This document shows, in pieces, positions 1 to 11,912 of a stretch of 64,000 bases of DNA; position 1 is the stretch's first letter; every line of letters starts with the position of its first letter. The DNA lies in the NCBI GenBank assembly GCA_958295665.1, contig OY282558.1:29905045-29969044 (forward strand). The letters run 5' to 3'. The stretch is from Tipula vernalis (Eukaryota; Arthropoda; Insecta; Diptera; Tipulidae). Under the pieces are notes generated by a model. The model was given only the letters and a program-made list of their open reading frames with translations, had not been told where the DNA came from and ran no database searches. The position numbers and the translations under genes are program-made.

Positions 1-590
1 CAAAATGTATAAATAAAAATATATTGTGTATAAAGTGTATAAAGTGATAAAAAAAGTGTGTTTTAGATAAAATAAAAAAAAAAAAAAGTGTGGAAAATTT
101 ATAAAATAAAAAAGTTTTAAGTGAAATCTTAAGTGGTAATAAAATTTCTATACTCGTATACACGCTTGATTGACGATGATGATGGATTACCGCACAATGT
201 ATAAATCAAATTGGATTTTTCCCCCGAATATTACTGCCTGTATTTACGTTTATATTTATATAGATAATTTTATGACGTAAGACGATTTTTGAAGAAAATG
301 TTTTGTTGTTGTACTTGTTTTATGTGATAAGAAATATCCCATTTATATACAAATTTATATATTAGAGAGCTCCGAGACTGAGGAACAAATTCATTCGTTA
401 AATATCTATATAAAATTTCCTTCTTTTTCACATTCTTATTATTATTTTCTTTTATTTCGTCTTTTAATTTTTATATCTTACCAAATTGATTGAATTTTTT
501 TTATAAATTTTTGTTAAAAAAAAAAACTCAACGTATGCTCATCGTATGCTGCAGATTTATATACATAAATATATTTATATGTATTACATA

Positions 591-646
<56 letters not shown>

Positions 647-2680
647 ATACACATGCAAGAAATAAGCGGCGGCGAGACGATTTTCTTCTTAATTTTTATT
701 TTTCCTTTTAATCAAAACTAAAATGAAAAAAGGTTTATTCTTAAGAAACATTTTTCTTTATATTTGTCTCATTCTATTTTCATTATCATTCCATAATTTT
801 TTATGTTATTTTCTTATTATTATTTTGGGTCCATATTCTTCTTCTACTTCTTTGGTAAAGAGATCTTCGATTTAATCTTTATTTAAGGACTTTGAACTTA
901 AAAATTAAAATCCGACGGTTTATTACCTAAAATTTGTTCAAGTGCGCGCTCTGCCACCACATATGTATTCTGTGCAAAACGTATACTACGATAAATGTAA
1001 TTTAATCATGATTCGTTTGTTCCAATTTTTGCTCCTAACTAACATATTATCTTTCTGATATCTCAGCACACACAAGTTTATTTATTTCCTTATATGCATA
1101 ATATACAAATCCAGTATGTTATTTATATCCAAAAGAAAGTAAAATTAAAGTGTAAATTGGGTGGTACATAATTTACCAAAATAAAAGTTCGATATCAATT
1201 TTCATTTGCTACCGTTTGGTGATTTATGAGCGAATTATTATTACATTTTTTTTTCAATTGTACAACCAGTAGTCGCCTACCACAGCTAAATACAATATCA
1301 TACAGTGTTATCACTACTGGTGAATTTTATGGAGGGTAAAATTAGTAAAGTTACATAATTAGTAGAAATTAGTAAATAGTTCTCGAATTTCTTAATATTA
1401 ACACTTATCACATTAGAATTAAGTCGATTTGTTATTTATTTGGTTTTTAAATTCATGAGAAAAAATTGTCGTAGGCTACATATTTGTGCGACAAATAATT
1501 AGTTGGCCCACCTGGGCTTTAAGATTAGCGTACCTATGTTAATTTCTATACACTATATCTAGTTATTTTATGTGATAATTGTAGTGATATGCATAACTGG
1601 AATGCACTGTACTATAATTTAATTAACTTAAGTCATTCATTCGAAGCGAAATGTGAATACGTTTTTATGTAATTATATACGTTTTATAAACTTATTTGAC
1701 TTGAACTTTATGGTTGAACTCTAAATATAGGTATTTGTTTATTAGTATGTTAGACGGATGTGTGTGTCACTACATTTTGATTTTGTAAAAGATAATTTTC
1801 TAAATAATCTTTTATTTTATTTAGTCGGTCATTATTCTACAAATCCTAAAGAAAAAAAAATTAATTAATCAAAAAAATATTGGCAGAAAACGAAAGACTT
1901 AAGCGACGAACCCGATTTTCTCATATATAAGTACATATATGTATGTACATGGCTTACTCAGCAAACTTAGATTTTTTCCTTAAAATTTCAATAAAAATTG
2001 GTAAGTTTTAAGAAAGTGTAATCAAACAAACTTTTATTTGTTCACCTTCAATTTAAATTTATTTCAGTAGGAAACAAGGAAAATTTTTAAGATTTGTATT
2101 TAGAGGCGATGAACTCAATTTTCGAATTTAAAAAATCGAATGATTTTTTAGAATATTGGAGTGATGTCTAGTTAAAGCTTTCAAACTAACCTTTCAAGCG
2201 GCTTGGTGAAAATCATAGGACTGCAAAATGAAGAATGAAAAATGATATTATATGAGTGGCAAGATGAAAAGTTTTAAACCCTTTTAGGAAAGCGGCGCGA
2301 TTATTGGTACGGATTAAGCAGGATGAATATAAACATTTATATTAAGACTTTAAATATTTTGCTCCAATTTTAAAACAAGAGTCTACAATTCGACTTATAT
2401 TAGATTTTGAAAATTTCAAACTTAAACATTTTTGGTTATCAAAAATTGTTATTTATACCAATAAACAATGAATTTTATTGTAACCATGGCCAATGATACA
2501 ATAAGCTTTAGGTATATTGAAAATTCAAAGATCTTAAATATTTTTCGTAGTCACTACACTTGTACCACATTCGTACCAGTATAAAAATTTGCAACTTGGA
2601 GTTATATGGAAATAGAGTTTATTTAACTTAATTATAGGAATCCGTTTCACCAAAAATGAAACCTATTAAGCCCTATTTGT
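1..2680. other. Non-coding AT-rich flank
   Basis: No reading frame resembling a protein was seen here. The sequence is AT-rich with homopolymer runs, one long (AT)n tract near 600, and scattered TATGTA/TACATA steps. It is either intergenic DNA or part of a 5' intron of the cadherin gene starting near 16.9 kb; the sequence does not decide which. Confidence 0.6.
596..641. repeat. (AT)n microsatellite
   Basis: An uninterrupted alternating AT tract of about 45 bp in otherwise AT-rich non-coding DNA. Confidence 0.95.
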
Positions 2681-2806
2681 TAGTGCATATTTTTGCATAT
2701 TTCACCCAAAACTGCATATATTCTCATATTTTGGATATTAGTGCATATTTAACTGCATATTTTAAAATACCTATGCATATTTTACATAATTTAAGCATAT
2801 TTTGCC
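2681..2806. repeat. Cluster of TGCATATTT motifs, probable hAT subterminal repeats
   Basis: The motif TGCATATTT or a close variant occurs about seven times in 125 bp, always in the same direction (near 2684, 2694, 2713, 2750, 2763, 2773 and 2794). It lies directly upstream of a hAT transposase remnant. hAT transposons commonly carry short repeated transposase-binding motifs inside their ends, so this is read as the subterminal region of the same dead element. The link is inference from position; the repeat itself is visible. Confidence 0.55.
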
Positions 2807-2956
2807 AATTTTATTAAAAATATTTCGCATAAAAATGCATTCCATTTTATTGATTAAAATTTTAATTTTTACCGATGTCAGCGCCATTGCTTTGCGGTAA
2901 ATAAATGTATGCATTAACTAAATAAGTTTGTTTATATATATAAAAACCATATTAAA

Positions 2957-3411
2957 AATCAATTTTTATGGATATCAATCGATGAAACCACTGACGCAAC
3001 AGGCAGAAATGTGGCCAATGTCATAATTGGTATTTTAGATTCAAACGAAATGATCGACCAACAAAAATTTTTGTTGAATACTGCGCACTTAGAGAGGGCG
3101 AATCATTCAACCATTGCGCGGCTTTTTGATGAATCGGTGAAAAAGTTAGGTGATACTTTCCCTAACGATTCCATTTTGTTGTTTATTTCAGATGCTGCAC
3201 CATACATGGTAAAAGCGGCTCAGGCAATACAAATATTTTACCCTAAAATAACTCATTTAACTTGCCTTGCCCATGGACTTCATCGTGTGTGTGTGAGCAC
3301 ACGATATAATCTCTAACGGTAAAAAAGTATTTTTAAAAGCCCCGTCTAGAGTAGAGACTTTTAAAGAAATGGCGCCCGGGCTTACACTGCCTCCGCAACC
3401 GGTTACTTGTT
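2957..3411 (+). pseudogene. hAT-family transposase fragment, frameshifted
   Basis: The frame reading SIDETTDATGRNVAN, then SDAAPYMVKAAQ and CLAHGLHRV, matches the middle of hAT transposases: the catalytic-region SxDETTD, the SDxAPYM segment and the C-x2-HGLHR stretch. It runs from about 2,957 to the HGLHRV motif near 3,290. The frame then shifts and continues from about 3,312 with KKVFLKAPSRVETFKEMAPG, another conserved hAT segment, and stops near 3,412. N-terminal BED finger and C-terminal dimerisation region are absent. This is a dead internal fragment of a DNA transposon, about 150 codons where an intact hAT transposase has 500-700. No intact termini were found, apart from the TGCATATTT cluster just upstream. 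Confidence 0.85.
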
Positions 3412-4051
3412 AACCGGTTGTTTGTTAAAATTGTATTGATTGGAAAATTGAATTAATCCAATTATTAATAATTGGATAGTTAATTAATCCTTATAAATGC
3501 TAGAAAACAGTGCTTAAAAATTGCAGAAATTTAATGTTAAACTCAGTATAAATATACATAAATACAATTTAAAATTTGTGACACTAGCTTATTACGAAAT
3601 TTATGCATTTTTGAAGCACACATTTCTGGTATATAAAATCATAAGAATTTCCCAAACGAATCAGATATTTAAAAATCACACTTTCAAATACATATTGGAT
3701 TAATTAAATTACTATTCTACAATGTATAACTTCATGTTGCAAATTTTATTATATCCTATCACATATTTCACTTTTGTCCGCTAAGGGCGCATTTTAAGCT
3801 TTTCTATTCGTCAATAGCAATGAGAAAAAGAGGCAAAGGAAAATTTAGTGACATTCCAATTCGATTTTATTTGTATTTATTTTTCTAATAAGACCATTTG
3901 AAATAAAATAAGACTACTAGATTAACTCTACCAGACAACCAGATTTTATTTATTTACCCAAATAATACCTAGTAAGTCAAGAGAATTATTCATAACGCAG
4001 CGAAAACTATATCTACAAAAAATAAAAGTCAAATAAACGCAAAACTAAGAC
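3412..4051. other. Non-coding, no feature recognised
   Basis: AT-rich sequence between the hAT fragment and the hairpin MITE. A weak inverted similarity between about 3,890-3,925 and 4,490-4,530 suggests that a larger, older element may surround the MITE, but it is too degraded to call. Confidence 0.5.
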
Positions 4052-4380
4052 TTAAGGGGGTGTATACATTGATAACGAGAACGATATTCCTCGAAAACCG
4101 TACGATTTTAATGAACGATAGTTAAAATATAGTGGATTTACTAAAGATAAAATTTAAAATTTGAAGAGTTTTAATACAAAATTTCAATTTATCGTCGTAA
4201 ATTAAAAATTATCGATGATAAATTGAAATTTTGTATGAAAACTGTTAAAATTTTAAATTTTATTTTTAGTAAATGGACGACATTTTAGCTATCGTTAATT
4301 AAAATCATACAGTTTTAATTATTTGGTAAAAAACGGAATATCGTTCTCGTTACTCGTTCTCAATGTGTACCGGCCTTTAA
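4052..4380. mobile_element. Hairpin MITE flanked by TTAA
   Basis: Two arms of about 150 bp are inverted copies of each other. The left arm starts GGGGGTGTATACATTGA at 4,056, and the right arm read in reverse starts AGGCCGGTACACATTGA at 4,376. Both arms share the blocks GAGAACGATATTCC, AACGATAG, TTTACTAAA and ACAAAATTTCAATTTATC. TTAA sits directly outside each end (4,052-4,055 and 4,377-4,380), the target duplication typical of piggyBac-type elements. The element is 321 bp, has no coding capacity, and would fold into one long hairpin. Family assignment rests only on the TTAA and is inference; the inverted repeat is plain. Confidence 0.75.
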
Positions 4381-6072
4381 GGGTATAATCTTTAATATTA
4401 ATTGTCTTGACTTGTTTGATTTTATTTGTGTCACCAAAATGTCAGTATAGTAACTTCCTTGTAATGCTTTTACTATGTAGTCGCAAAAGGAAATAAGTCT
4501 TATTTTCTAGCGCAAATGGTTTATTTGCGAGCTGTAGGAGAATATACCTCTTAGATAGGTTTTGTTTGTTATTCCTGTAGGAATTTGACGTCATCCAGAG
4601 CGGCGCACAAAAATTCAAAATTCGTCAAATATAAAATGTGTCTTGAAATTAGTATTGAAAGATCTTAAATATGTAAAATATCAATTTTGATACAGGACTA
4701 TACGTACTATAGGTCAAAGGAAATCAATATAATTTAAAAACTATGTGTCATACAATAATCCCATCTCCGTATTAACCGATACGGATAATTAAGGTGGCGA
4801 TCGGCGCTACGGAGAAAACTTGTAAACTTTCCAAATTGCCTACCAATTTACTGTTTAATCAAAACAACATCTGTGGAGTACAAGGTAAGGCAGATAGATC
4901 AGAAGAGAGAGGCGAGCATACAACAATATTTCTGAAACTCGTCGAACTTCATTCGTTCGGAGTTCGGAGAGTCTGAAATTGGGGACGACCACGTCAGAAG
5001 AAACATCATTACAAGAAGAATTAAGTAACCCTAATCACTAATACAGAGCACAAGATAAGGCAGAAAGAACGCAATATGTTTTTGTTTCATTTGTGACGTC
5101 GATGGATAGAGCACGATGAGGCATTTGTTTAAATGTGTATATCTTATATGTAAAACCAACATACAGTATTCGATCATCTAAATGGAGATAATATGAAACA
5201 TCAGCAAAACTATTCGTAAAGTAGTTTATATCAAGTCACGGGCCTAAAAGACGTAATTTTACGCTCCAACTTGATGGTGTCATTGGAATTGAGCCTAATC
5301 CAAATTCATGATTCTCTTCTATATTCTTATAACATAAGTTGTTCAGCTCCAACCAAGAATTATTAATACCTCGTTGTTTGTAAATATGTATTGTAAATAA
5401 ATTGGATTGAAATTGTCCAAATTTTATCATCTAAAGTTGAATACAATTTTAAGATTTATCTTTTCAATGTAAAATTTAATTAAGAATTTTTTAATATTCC
5501 GAATTTCTATATAAATTAAATTTTTGAAGTATTTCATTCCTTGAATTTGAAAAATTTTACGGTTATCTACATTTTAGTACTCTTCCTCATTTTTCCACAA
5601 TAAAATTCAGTTTTCTATATTAGTTAAATATTGGTTGAAGTTTAAAAACCAAATTTCTCGAATTCTTTGTGCCAAATTTTTTATTTATTTATACCCAAAT
5701 TATGCAGACGCCCAAAACTCATAATAGAATAGCAATTTAATTTTAAAATTTGTGATGTACTGATCAACATTTTAAATACTAAATTTTGTTTAGAAATGTT
5801 TTAAAGTGGGTTCTAAATTTACTAAACAAAATAGTGAGGCCTAATACAAAGCTACCAAATATTCAATTTTATAAGAGTTTATAATAGACAACAAAACCAA
5901 CAAATAAACCGTAACATGGTAAATTCTACCTTCATGACTTCGTATTGAATTTTGCAAATCCCTTTCAATTGAGTGAACAGATGATAGATTTGGACCAATT
6001 TGCTTTTAATTATTTTCTACTTATTTTAGAAAACGACTCTCCAGCTATTGAGTCGGTAACTCGAAACATAAT
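4381..6072. other. Non-coding, no gene recognised
   Basis: Short open stretches near 4,794-4,976 and 5,236-5,430 resemble no family. An imperfect repeat around ACAAGGTAAGGCAGATAG (about 4,880) and ACAAGATAAGGCAGAAAG (about 5,050), followed by a GGGGACGACC stretch near 4,980, might be a remnant of a retroelement leader, but no LTR pair or coding sequence supports that. Confidence 0.45.
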
Positions 6073-6165
6073 ATATTGATTGATTGATTGACTGGACTCC
6101 ACGATCAAGCGTTAAGCACACCCCGGTTACATATAATGAAGGAGAGGATAGGTTTCTTAGTAAGG
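6073..6165 (-). mobile_element. SINE-like fragment with (CAAT)n tail, copy 1
   Basis: Read on the minus strand, this piece has GCTTAACGCTTGATCG followed by a short spacer and four CAAT-type repeats. A second copy at 51.78-51.88 kb on the plus strand has GCTTAATGCTTGATCG, a similar spacer and a longer (CAAT)n tail. Upstream similarity is weaker (TTCATTATATGTAACCGGGG here, TTCGCATTTATAATACGGGA there). A repeated body with a short-repeat 3' tail fits a SINE or a LINE 3' end. No target duplication was identified at this copy. Confidence 0.5.
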
Positions 6166-6649
6166 AGGGAATCGGTTAAAGACACCTAAATAGTCGGTAA
6201 TTAGTAGTACCACTAAGTTCTGATCTACATTAAATTTTCATAATACAAAAGTTGCATTCTAAAAACAGACTACATTAAGTCGAAATTCTACGGTATAAGT
6301 TCAAAGTTTCTTATCTGAGTAAAATTTATTATTCAATATAGATGTTTCATTTCGATTCATTTTCCCTTCCCAATAATGGTAAATTCCTTCAAATAATGGA
6401 TTTGAATTTGGTCAAATCAATCAACATCTTACATATTGGTATGTTGTTCCACTGAATGTTGAATGAAGATGCACAAATCATCACACACTCTCATACAATT
6501 CATAATTCATCACTCACTTGAAATTTAATTTCTTTAATATTTTTAATAAAAAAATAAATTCTTAAGGAAAATTAAAGACACATTTTCACGAAAGGTTCTG
6601 TCACCAATTTTTGAGTTGTTTAATTTCTTAAATAGGTTTCAATTATTTT
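6166..6649. other. Non-coding, no feature recognised
   Basis: AT-rich sequence with several ATTCAT/AATCATC repeats near 6,450-6,520 (a degenerate run also seen at 12.5-12.8 kb). Nothing coding was seen. Confidence 0.5.
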
Positions 6650-7167
6650 AAAAAGTAGTAAGACTTTTCCATTTAATTCGCGCGGGCTTATCCAAATGAG
6701 TAGTACTTTTTTCTTCTAAAAAGGTGCATTTTTCGGTTTTTAAAATGATTTCAGCGAAGAAGTAGCATCAAATTTTGCTTCAAAAATGGAATTTCGGCTT
6801 CCAAAACGTTGGTATTGTTGCAAAAGGATTTTGGTGACAATGCACTGTTCAGAGCGATTTGTTTTCATTGGTATAAGTTGCTCAAAGAAGGCAGAGTACG
6901 TGTTGAAGATGGTAAATGCTCTTGCCATCATTCGACGTCTACCAATGAAAACCATGTCAAGGAAGGCAAGGATTTAGTGCTCAAAAATCATCGATTGACA
7001 ATTACAGATCTAGTTGACATTACGCAAATATTGTTTGGGTCAGAATTTTCGGCAAATAACTCTTGGTTGACAACATGACTATTTGGCCAAAAACTCGATC
7101 CGTATGCTCCATCCGTTGCTTCGTCTGAATTGAAAAGATATAAGCTTAAAAAGTCTTACTACTTTTT
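6650..7167 (+). mobile_element. Internally deleted mariner-like element with both inverted ends
   Basis: The left end AAAAAGTAGTAAGACTTTT (6,650-6,668) is the exact reverse complement of 7,149-7,167. Between them lies a fragment of a mariner transposase N-terminus. At 518 bp the element is less than half the length of a full mariner (about 1.3 kb), so it is a deletion derivative that kept its ends. The transposase fragment is annotated separately. Confidence 0.8.
6764..7078 (+). pseudogene. Mariner transposase, N-terminal helix-turn-helix fragment
   Basis: The frame containing IKFCFKNG, LLQKDFGDNAL, HWYKLLKEGRVRVED and LVLKNHRLTITDL matches the N-terminal DNA-binding part of mariner transposases, including the W(Y/F)K..K(E/D)GR..(V/E)ED segment and the second helix-turn-helix region (LVLxNRRLTIxxL). 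About 95 codons are open to FGS at 7,041, then the sequence departs from the family and stops at 7,076-7,078. The whole DD34D catalytic domain is missing. The open frame extends upstream without a recognisable methionine start. It cannot encode an active transposase. Confidence 0.8.
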
Positions 7168-10100
7168 GATCAATGTGTTATAGTAGGGGTTACTGTAATA
7201 GAAAAAAATACGATGATTAAGAAGTATATAGACCATTCTAGTTAATGATCACTTTCATACGGTCCTGGTAGTAATAAAATAAAAGATCATTCGATTTTAA
7301 TGAATTGAAAACCTACCAGCATTGAGGTTGCACATACAGAGAAACAATTAAAAATTTTATGGTCGCTGATTTTACAATTTAACATTTGTATAGATTATGC
7401 TTTAAAACGACTCAAATTCTCTTCTAAATAGTTACAATCAGTGCATTAAGGAAATCGAAAAGCGATGCACTAATTACTTACCCTGAAACCTATAAAAATT
7501 GACTGGAAGATGGATTTTATATGTTTTATATGATGAAGTTTGCAAAGTCATGATCGATAATTAAAAACTATCAAATTTGTAATAAAAATTCTACCGATTA
7601 ATTTGTCTCTATATAAAGTAGTAGTCGTGCTACTGGATATTCTGGTTTTGCAGTCGAGCATACAATTTTCGATATAGCGCCCAATTATAATTCCGTGCTT
7701 CATCGATTTTATTGTTACCATTTTTGATTTTTAATTTTTTTTTTACGGTTTAAGTAAATTTAATTTAATTTTAAGTTGATATTTTACAATTAAAAGTCAA
7801 CGATCTTTGTTGCGTAATTCATGATTTTGCCCCAAATACAGGCATTAATTGATTTGTGAAATAAAATAAAATTCGGTATTAATCAAAATCGTAGAGGAGT
7901 GATCAATAAACCTTAATATGGTGTCAATTTGATTTATAACTTTATAAATACAGGAATATTTACCAAAAAACCCCAAAATAAAGATAATCGTATCCAAAAA
8001 TATTCTTATAGTTTAGTTTGAACCGCGAAGTCATCGTGAAAGAATTTATCAATAATTATTCAATTTATTATCCAATACGTTGTGCATATATGTATGTATA
8101 TAATTTATACGTATACACAGTCTTAACAATCAAAAAATTAAGAAAATTTTCTTTTCACAAATGAATTACACAATCATCATTAAAATGTGGAAAGAAATAG
8201 GAAACTTTATTATTCAACACCAATACATGTACCAAACGTGCATGAAGAATTCTTTCAATAGTTAAGTTCTCTTTTTTTTATGATTTTTGTTGTTAAGAAT
8301 TTTAATTCCTTGTACGTATCACTAAAACTATCAAAAAAAAACTCTATACATACGAACAACTAAACTAGAGGTGTTGTATAGAAAATTGTATAAAAGTATT
8401 GCTCATATACCTAACTTAACTAGTTTGTGTATTGTTTATAAAAACCAAAGAGAGATGGATTCAAGGAATTTGGTTTTGTATGTTAGCCCCGTCTATTGTT
8501 AATAAAATTTCGACGATCGTGTTCGATTTGGAACTTGGAACATAAGAAATGCGATGATTTAAGAAAATTTAGGTTAAAAATTTGATTTAGATTACAAAAA
8601 AAAAAAAAAAAATGAAATCCTTTTTTTTTTGCTTGTTTGCTTGCTTTACGGTCACATTCTTGGAATATGTTTTTTATGTTTTGTGTTTTAAACATGTTAA
8701 AGAAGGAACCAAAAATTGAAATTTATTCATGCATAATTTTTCTAGAGATTATTTTTCTTATATATACTCGTTGTGGATTGATGGATTGATTATGATTAGT
8801 TTGGTGTTTTAAAATTTGATATTATGTAGGTTCGATCGTCACTTGGGCAAATTTTAATTCTACGAATTTTGTTTTTAACATATGTACACATACTATACAT
8901 GGAAAAGTGGCAGCATTGGGTTTCGATAATCATTATGCTCAAAATGACTTCTAACATTTAATTACGTCAATATATTATATAAATAAACTTACCATGCGAA
9001 TAGACTTAATTCCCATTCCAATAGATTTAATTTAATTTAAAATTTTTTATTTTTTTTTATTATTTTCAATTTCAAATCAAAACGACAAAAACTTTGTTAC
9101 ATGATGTGAATTTTAATAAAATGTTTTTCTTTGAAAACTATTCTGTTTATATATACACAAGATTTTATTTAATGTATATTTTAATCCACTTACAACAAAT
9201 AAATAATTCCAGTTGATTGTTGGAGAATTTTATTCGTTTTATGTAAAGTGTTTGCTATAAGCTTATATTAAATATGGCAACGATGTTGTAACATTGCAAG
9301 ATACAAAGATTTTGTAAATCTACGGCCTGATAATAAATAAATTTTATCATATTAATTTAATTACTTGTTCTTACTTGAAATATAATTTGGATAATTGTTT
9401 ATTAATAGGTTCAACTCGTACGTTTATAACGAGAAGAACTCCCTCACGTTACAATTTAACAATTTTTGGAATTGGTTTGAAATCTAATCGTAAAGAATTA
9501 TCGTTCCAATTTTTGAAAGTTCATTGAAATTTTATCAAAGGTCACCAGTTTACTAATATGACAGAGTATAAATACCAACTTCTGTCAAATTTCAATTATA
9601 ATTTATAGTATAAATAATATTACAACAGAATTTGGAAGGATGTAAAATAAAAGGTGATTAATTGCTAATAATACTCTGACACACATCACGGGTTTCGTAA
9701 CTATAATTTTGAAACCTTAGTTTCCCAAATGAAAATAATTGACCATTAAAAACCAAACATGATAGATATCAAATTAGGTAATATGTAAGATTTATTTTAG
9801 CGTTGTTCGAAAAAAAATAAAAAATTATGGCATTTCGAACTGGTGCGATTCTGGCGTTAACCGACTTTCATTTTCTTATTATATGCTGTTATGAATGAGC
9901 CCATATCCAAAACAGTATTGTCCAGAAGTTTATATTTAAATTAATATATTTTAAATAAATTAAATTTTTCTAAACAAATAATTTGAGATCTGTGAGTGAC
10001 AATGATTTTCGTATTAAGTAACATAATTATATTTTTAATTAAACATTTTAATGCAAACATTTTAATTCTCTTGATGGATCTCTGCGATAATTCATGTTCT

Positions 10101-10227
10101 ACGTCTGGAATCTTTAACAAGACGGTTTAAGTTTCTCTTTCAAGCTGAGTAGATTTTTCAAAATTTGCCTACGAAACTTTACCGACTTTTTGAGGAGGCT
10201 TTTCTTTTAAATGGCCATAGCTATGAT
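7168..10227. other. Non-coding AT-rich DNA, no gene recognised
   Basis: Three kilobases of AT-rich sequence with poly(A)/poly(T) runs (for example near 8,597 and 8,622) and no recognisable coding or RNA gene. The short open frame at 8,483-8,695 (minus) is a low-complexity product of the poly(T) run and is not called. Confidence 0.55.
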
Positions 10228-10891
10228 GTTGTCACGATTCTAGGCCTATTCCACTAGCACAATTCCACTAGACACAATTCCACTTAGAACAATTCAACTT
10301 GCACAATTCAACTTGCATAATTCATCTTGCACAATTCAACTTGAACAATTTAACTTTTTGATAATCAAAAGCATTAAGGATGGTAAATCGCGCGCGCGAA
10401 ATGCGTTTGATTATCAAAAAGTTAAATTGTGCAAGTTAAATTCGCTTAGTTAAAAAAAAAGGTTAACCTAAAAGTTACCTGAAAGAACTACGAATGTTAA
10501 ACACGAATTGAACGAAAACACGAATTGTATGCAGTGAAATTGTGTCTAGTGGAATTGTGCTAGTGGAATAAGCCTAGAATCGTAATAACTACAGCAACAG
10601 AAATATTTTTTACCATTGCTATCTTTACCATTTTTTTTTAAAGCTATCCCCTTCTTTTATTATCAATTAGCTTTTTCACACATTGCAGTTTTTATTAATT
10701 TAAAATCCATAGTTATTATCTTCGTAATTATGTTTCAATCACACCAATAAAAAATTAAAGTGTGTGTTTGCGTTTCATTAGTGTAACTGTACAAGTTATA
10801 ATGCAAGTTAAATTGTGCAAGTTAAATTGTCCCCAGACGAATTGTGCCAAGTGGAATTATGCTAGTGGAATCGCCTGGCTACCGTTGTCAC
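10228..10891. mobile_element. Foldback-like element with arms of 14-bp repeat units
   Basis: The left arm (10,236-10,360) is a run of about eight variants of a 14-bp unit, CACAATTCAACTTG or CACAATTCCACTAG. Inverted copies follow at 10,406-10,440, 10,534-10,582 and 10,800-10,875. The stretch 10,235-10,283 matches the reverse complement of 10,534-10,582 at 47 of 49 positions, and the outer right arm mirrors the left arm over about 85 bp. GTTGTCAC occurs directly outside both outer arms (10,228-10,235 and 10,884-10,891), a candidate 8-bp target duplication. Inverted arms built of short tandem repeats are the hallmark of Foldback elements; there is no coding capacity. The middle holds a CGCGCGCG patch near 10,390. 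Confidence 0.7.
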
Positions 10892-11557
10892 AGATACGGT
10901 TTTAAGGCTCGAAAAATTATAAACTTAAGAATTGTAGTGGAACTATTATTTTTCTTTTCATTTTTCAAATTTTCACATTTTTATCATTTACAAAAGAATC
11001 ACTAGAAAAATATTGTCAAAGAAATAAATTAATACGATGGTTAAAACTTAAAAATTGAAATTGAAATAAATAAATTTAAATCGGTTTTTGTGAAAGAAAA
11101 ATTTTGTATCTACCCCATCAAAAAATTTATTTGGATTTAACATTTGTATATCTTAAGTTTGGACGAAAATCGTTAATTTTTTTCTTAATTGACAGATCTA
11201 ACTTAACGAAGCTTCGTTAAATTTCTTAAATGACAGAAATCCTATCTACCGCATTTATAAGTTTTGTTAATTCATAATTTATAAGTTTATAATTTTTCGT
11301 TGCTATAGGAGCTACAGGATAAATAATTATTCAGAAAACATCGTTGAAAAAATACGTGAATTTTTACTGGCCCACCCTGTAAATGTAGCTGACGAAATAA
11401 GTTTGTTTAAATTATGTAGCTTCCCAAGTATCACTAATTCAATTTTATTTTGATTTTTCTGGAATGTTTTTCGAAACTGAGTTTCATAATTGCGTTCTAT
11501 TTTATTGTAAGATTTTTCCTATGAAGAGTAGCGGGTTTTAGACTGCTTGTAAATTTA
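10892..11557. other. Non-coding, no feature recognised
   Basis: AT-rich sequence without coding signal. It ends at the left target duplication of the SINE. Confidence 0.55.
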
Positions 11558-11912
11558 AAGGCACAGAATGTTTGTTTGTTTGTTTGTTTCTTGATTTATT
11601 TTTTACCGTCCTACCTTACGCCTGGAGTAGCCAAATCGAGGACGGGCGGCTACAGATCCGTCTTTGAAAACCACCTGCACATTGCATTGCTTCATGCCAA
11701 CCCGTAGTGCTGACATGAAAGGTGGGTCGGCCCATGGATTCTGCACTCTCAACAGGGGGTCATAGATGTGTTCATCTTCATCACCGATCGCAATCAGATG
11801 ATGAAAAATCCCTTTTGCATCCCGCCCCTATAGGGATTCGAACCCGGTACCTCCCGATCCAACCGCCGCAGCTTTAACCACTGCGCCGTTTGCTCGGTAA
11901 GGCACAGAATGT
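11558..11912 (-). mobile_element. tRNA-derived SINE with 14-bp target-site duplication
   Basis: On the minus strand the element starts with a tRNA-like head: an A-box-like GGCGCAGTGGTTAA (11,887-11,874) and a B box GGGTTCGAATCCC (11,845-11,833), spaced as in a tRNA promoter. A body of about 230 bp follows, then a (CAAA)n tail (TTTG repeats at 11,572-11,588 on the plus strand). The repeat AAGGCACAGAATGT lies on both sides (11,558-11,571 and 11,899-11,912), an exact 14-bp target duplication showing insertion by LINE-type target-primed reverse transcription. The body is much more GC-rich than its surroundings, so the copy stands out. I do not recognise the family. It would be transcribed by RNA polymerase III from the internal boxes. 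Confidence 0.92.

Noticed and set aside
4794..4976. Possible LTR or gene near 4.8-5.1 kb
   Set aside because: A GGGGACGACC stretch resembles retroelement leaders, but no LTR pair, primer site or coding region was found.
11833..11887. A free-standing tRNA gene on the minus strand
   Set aside because: The A and B boxes belong to a SINE with target duplications and a (CAAA)n tail; the head does not fold as a complete tRNA.
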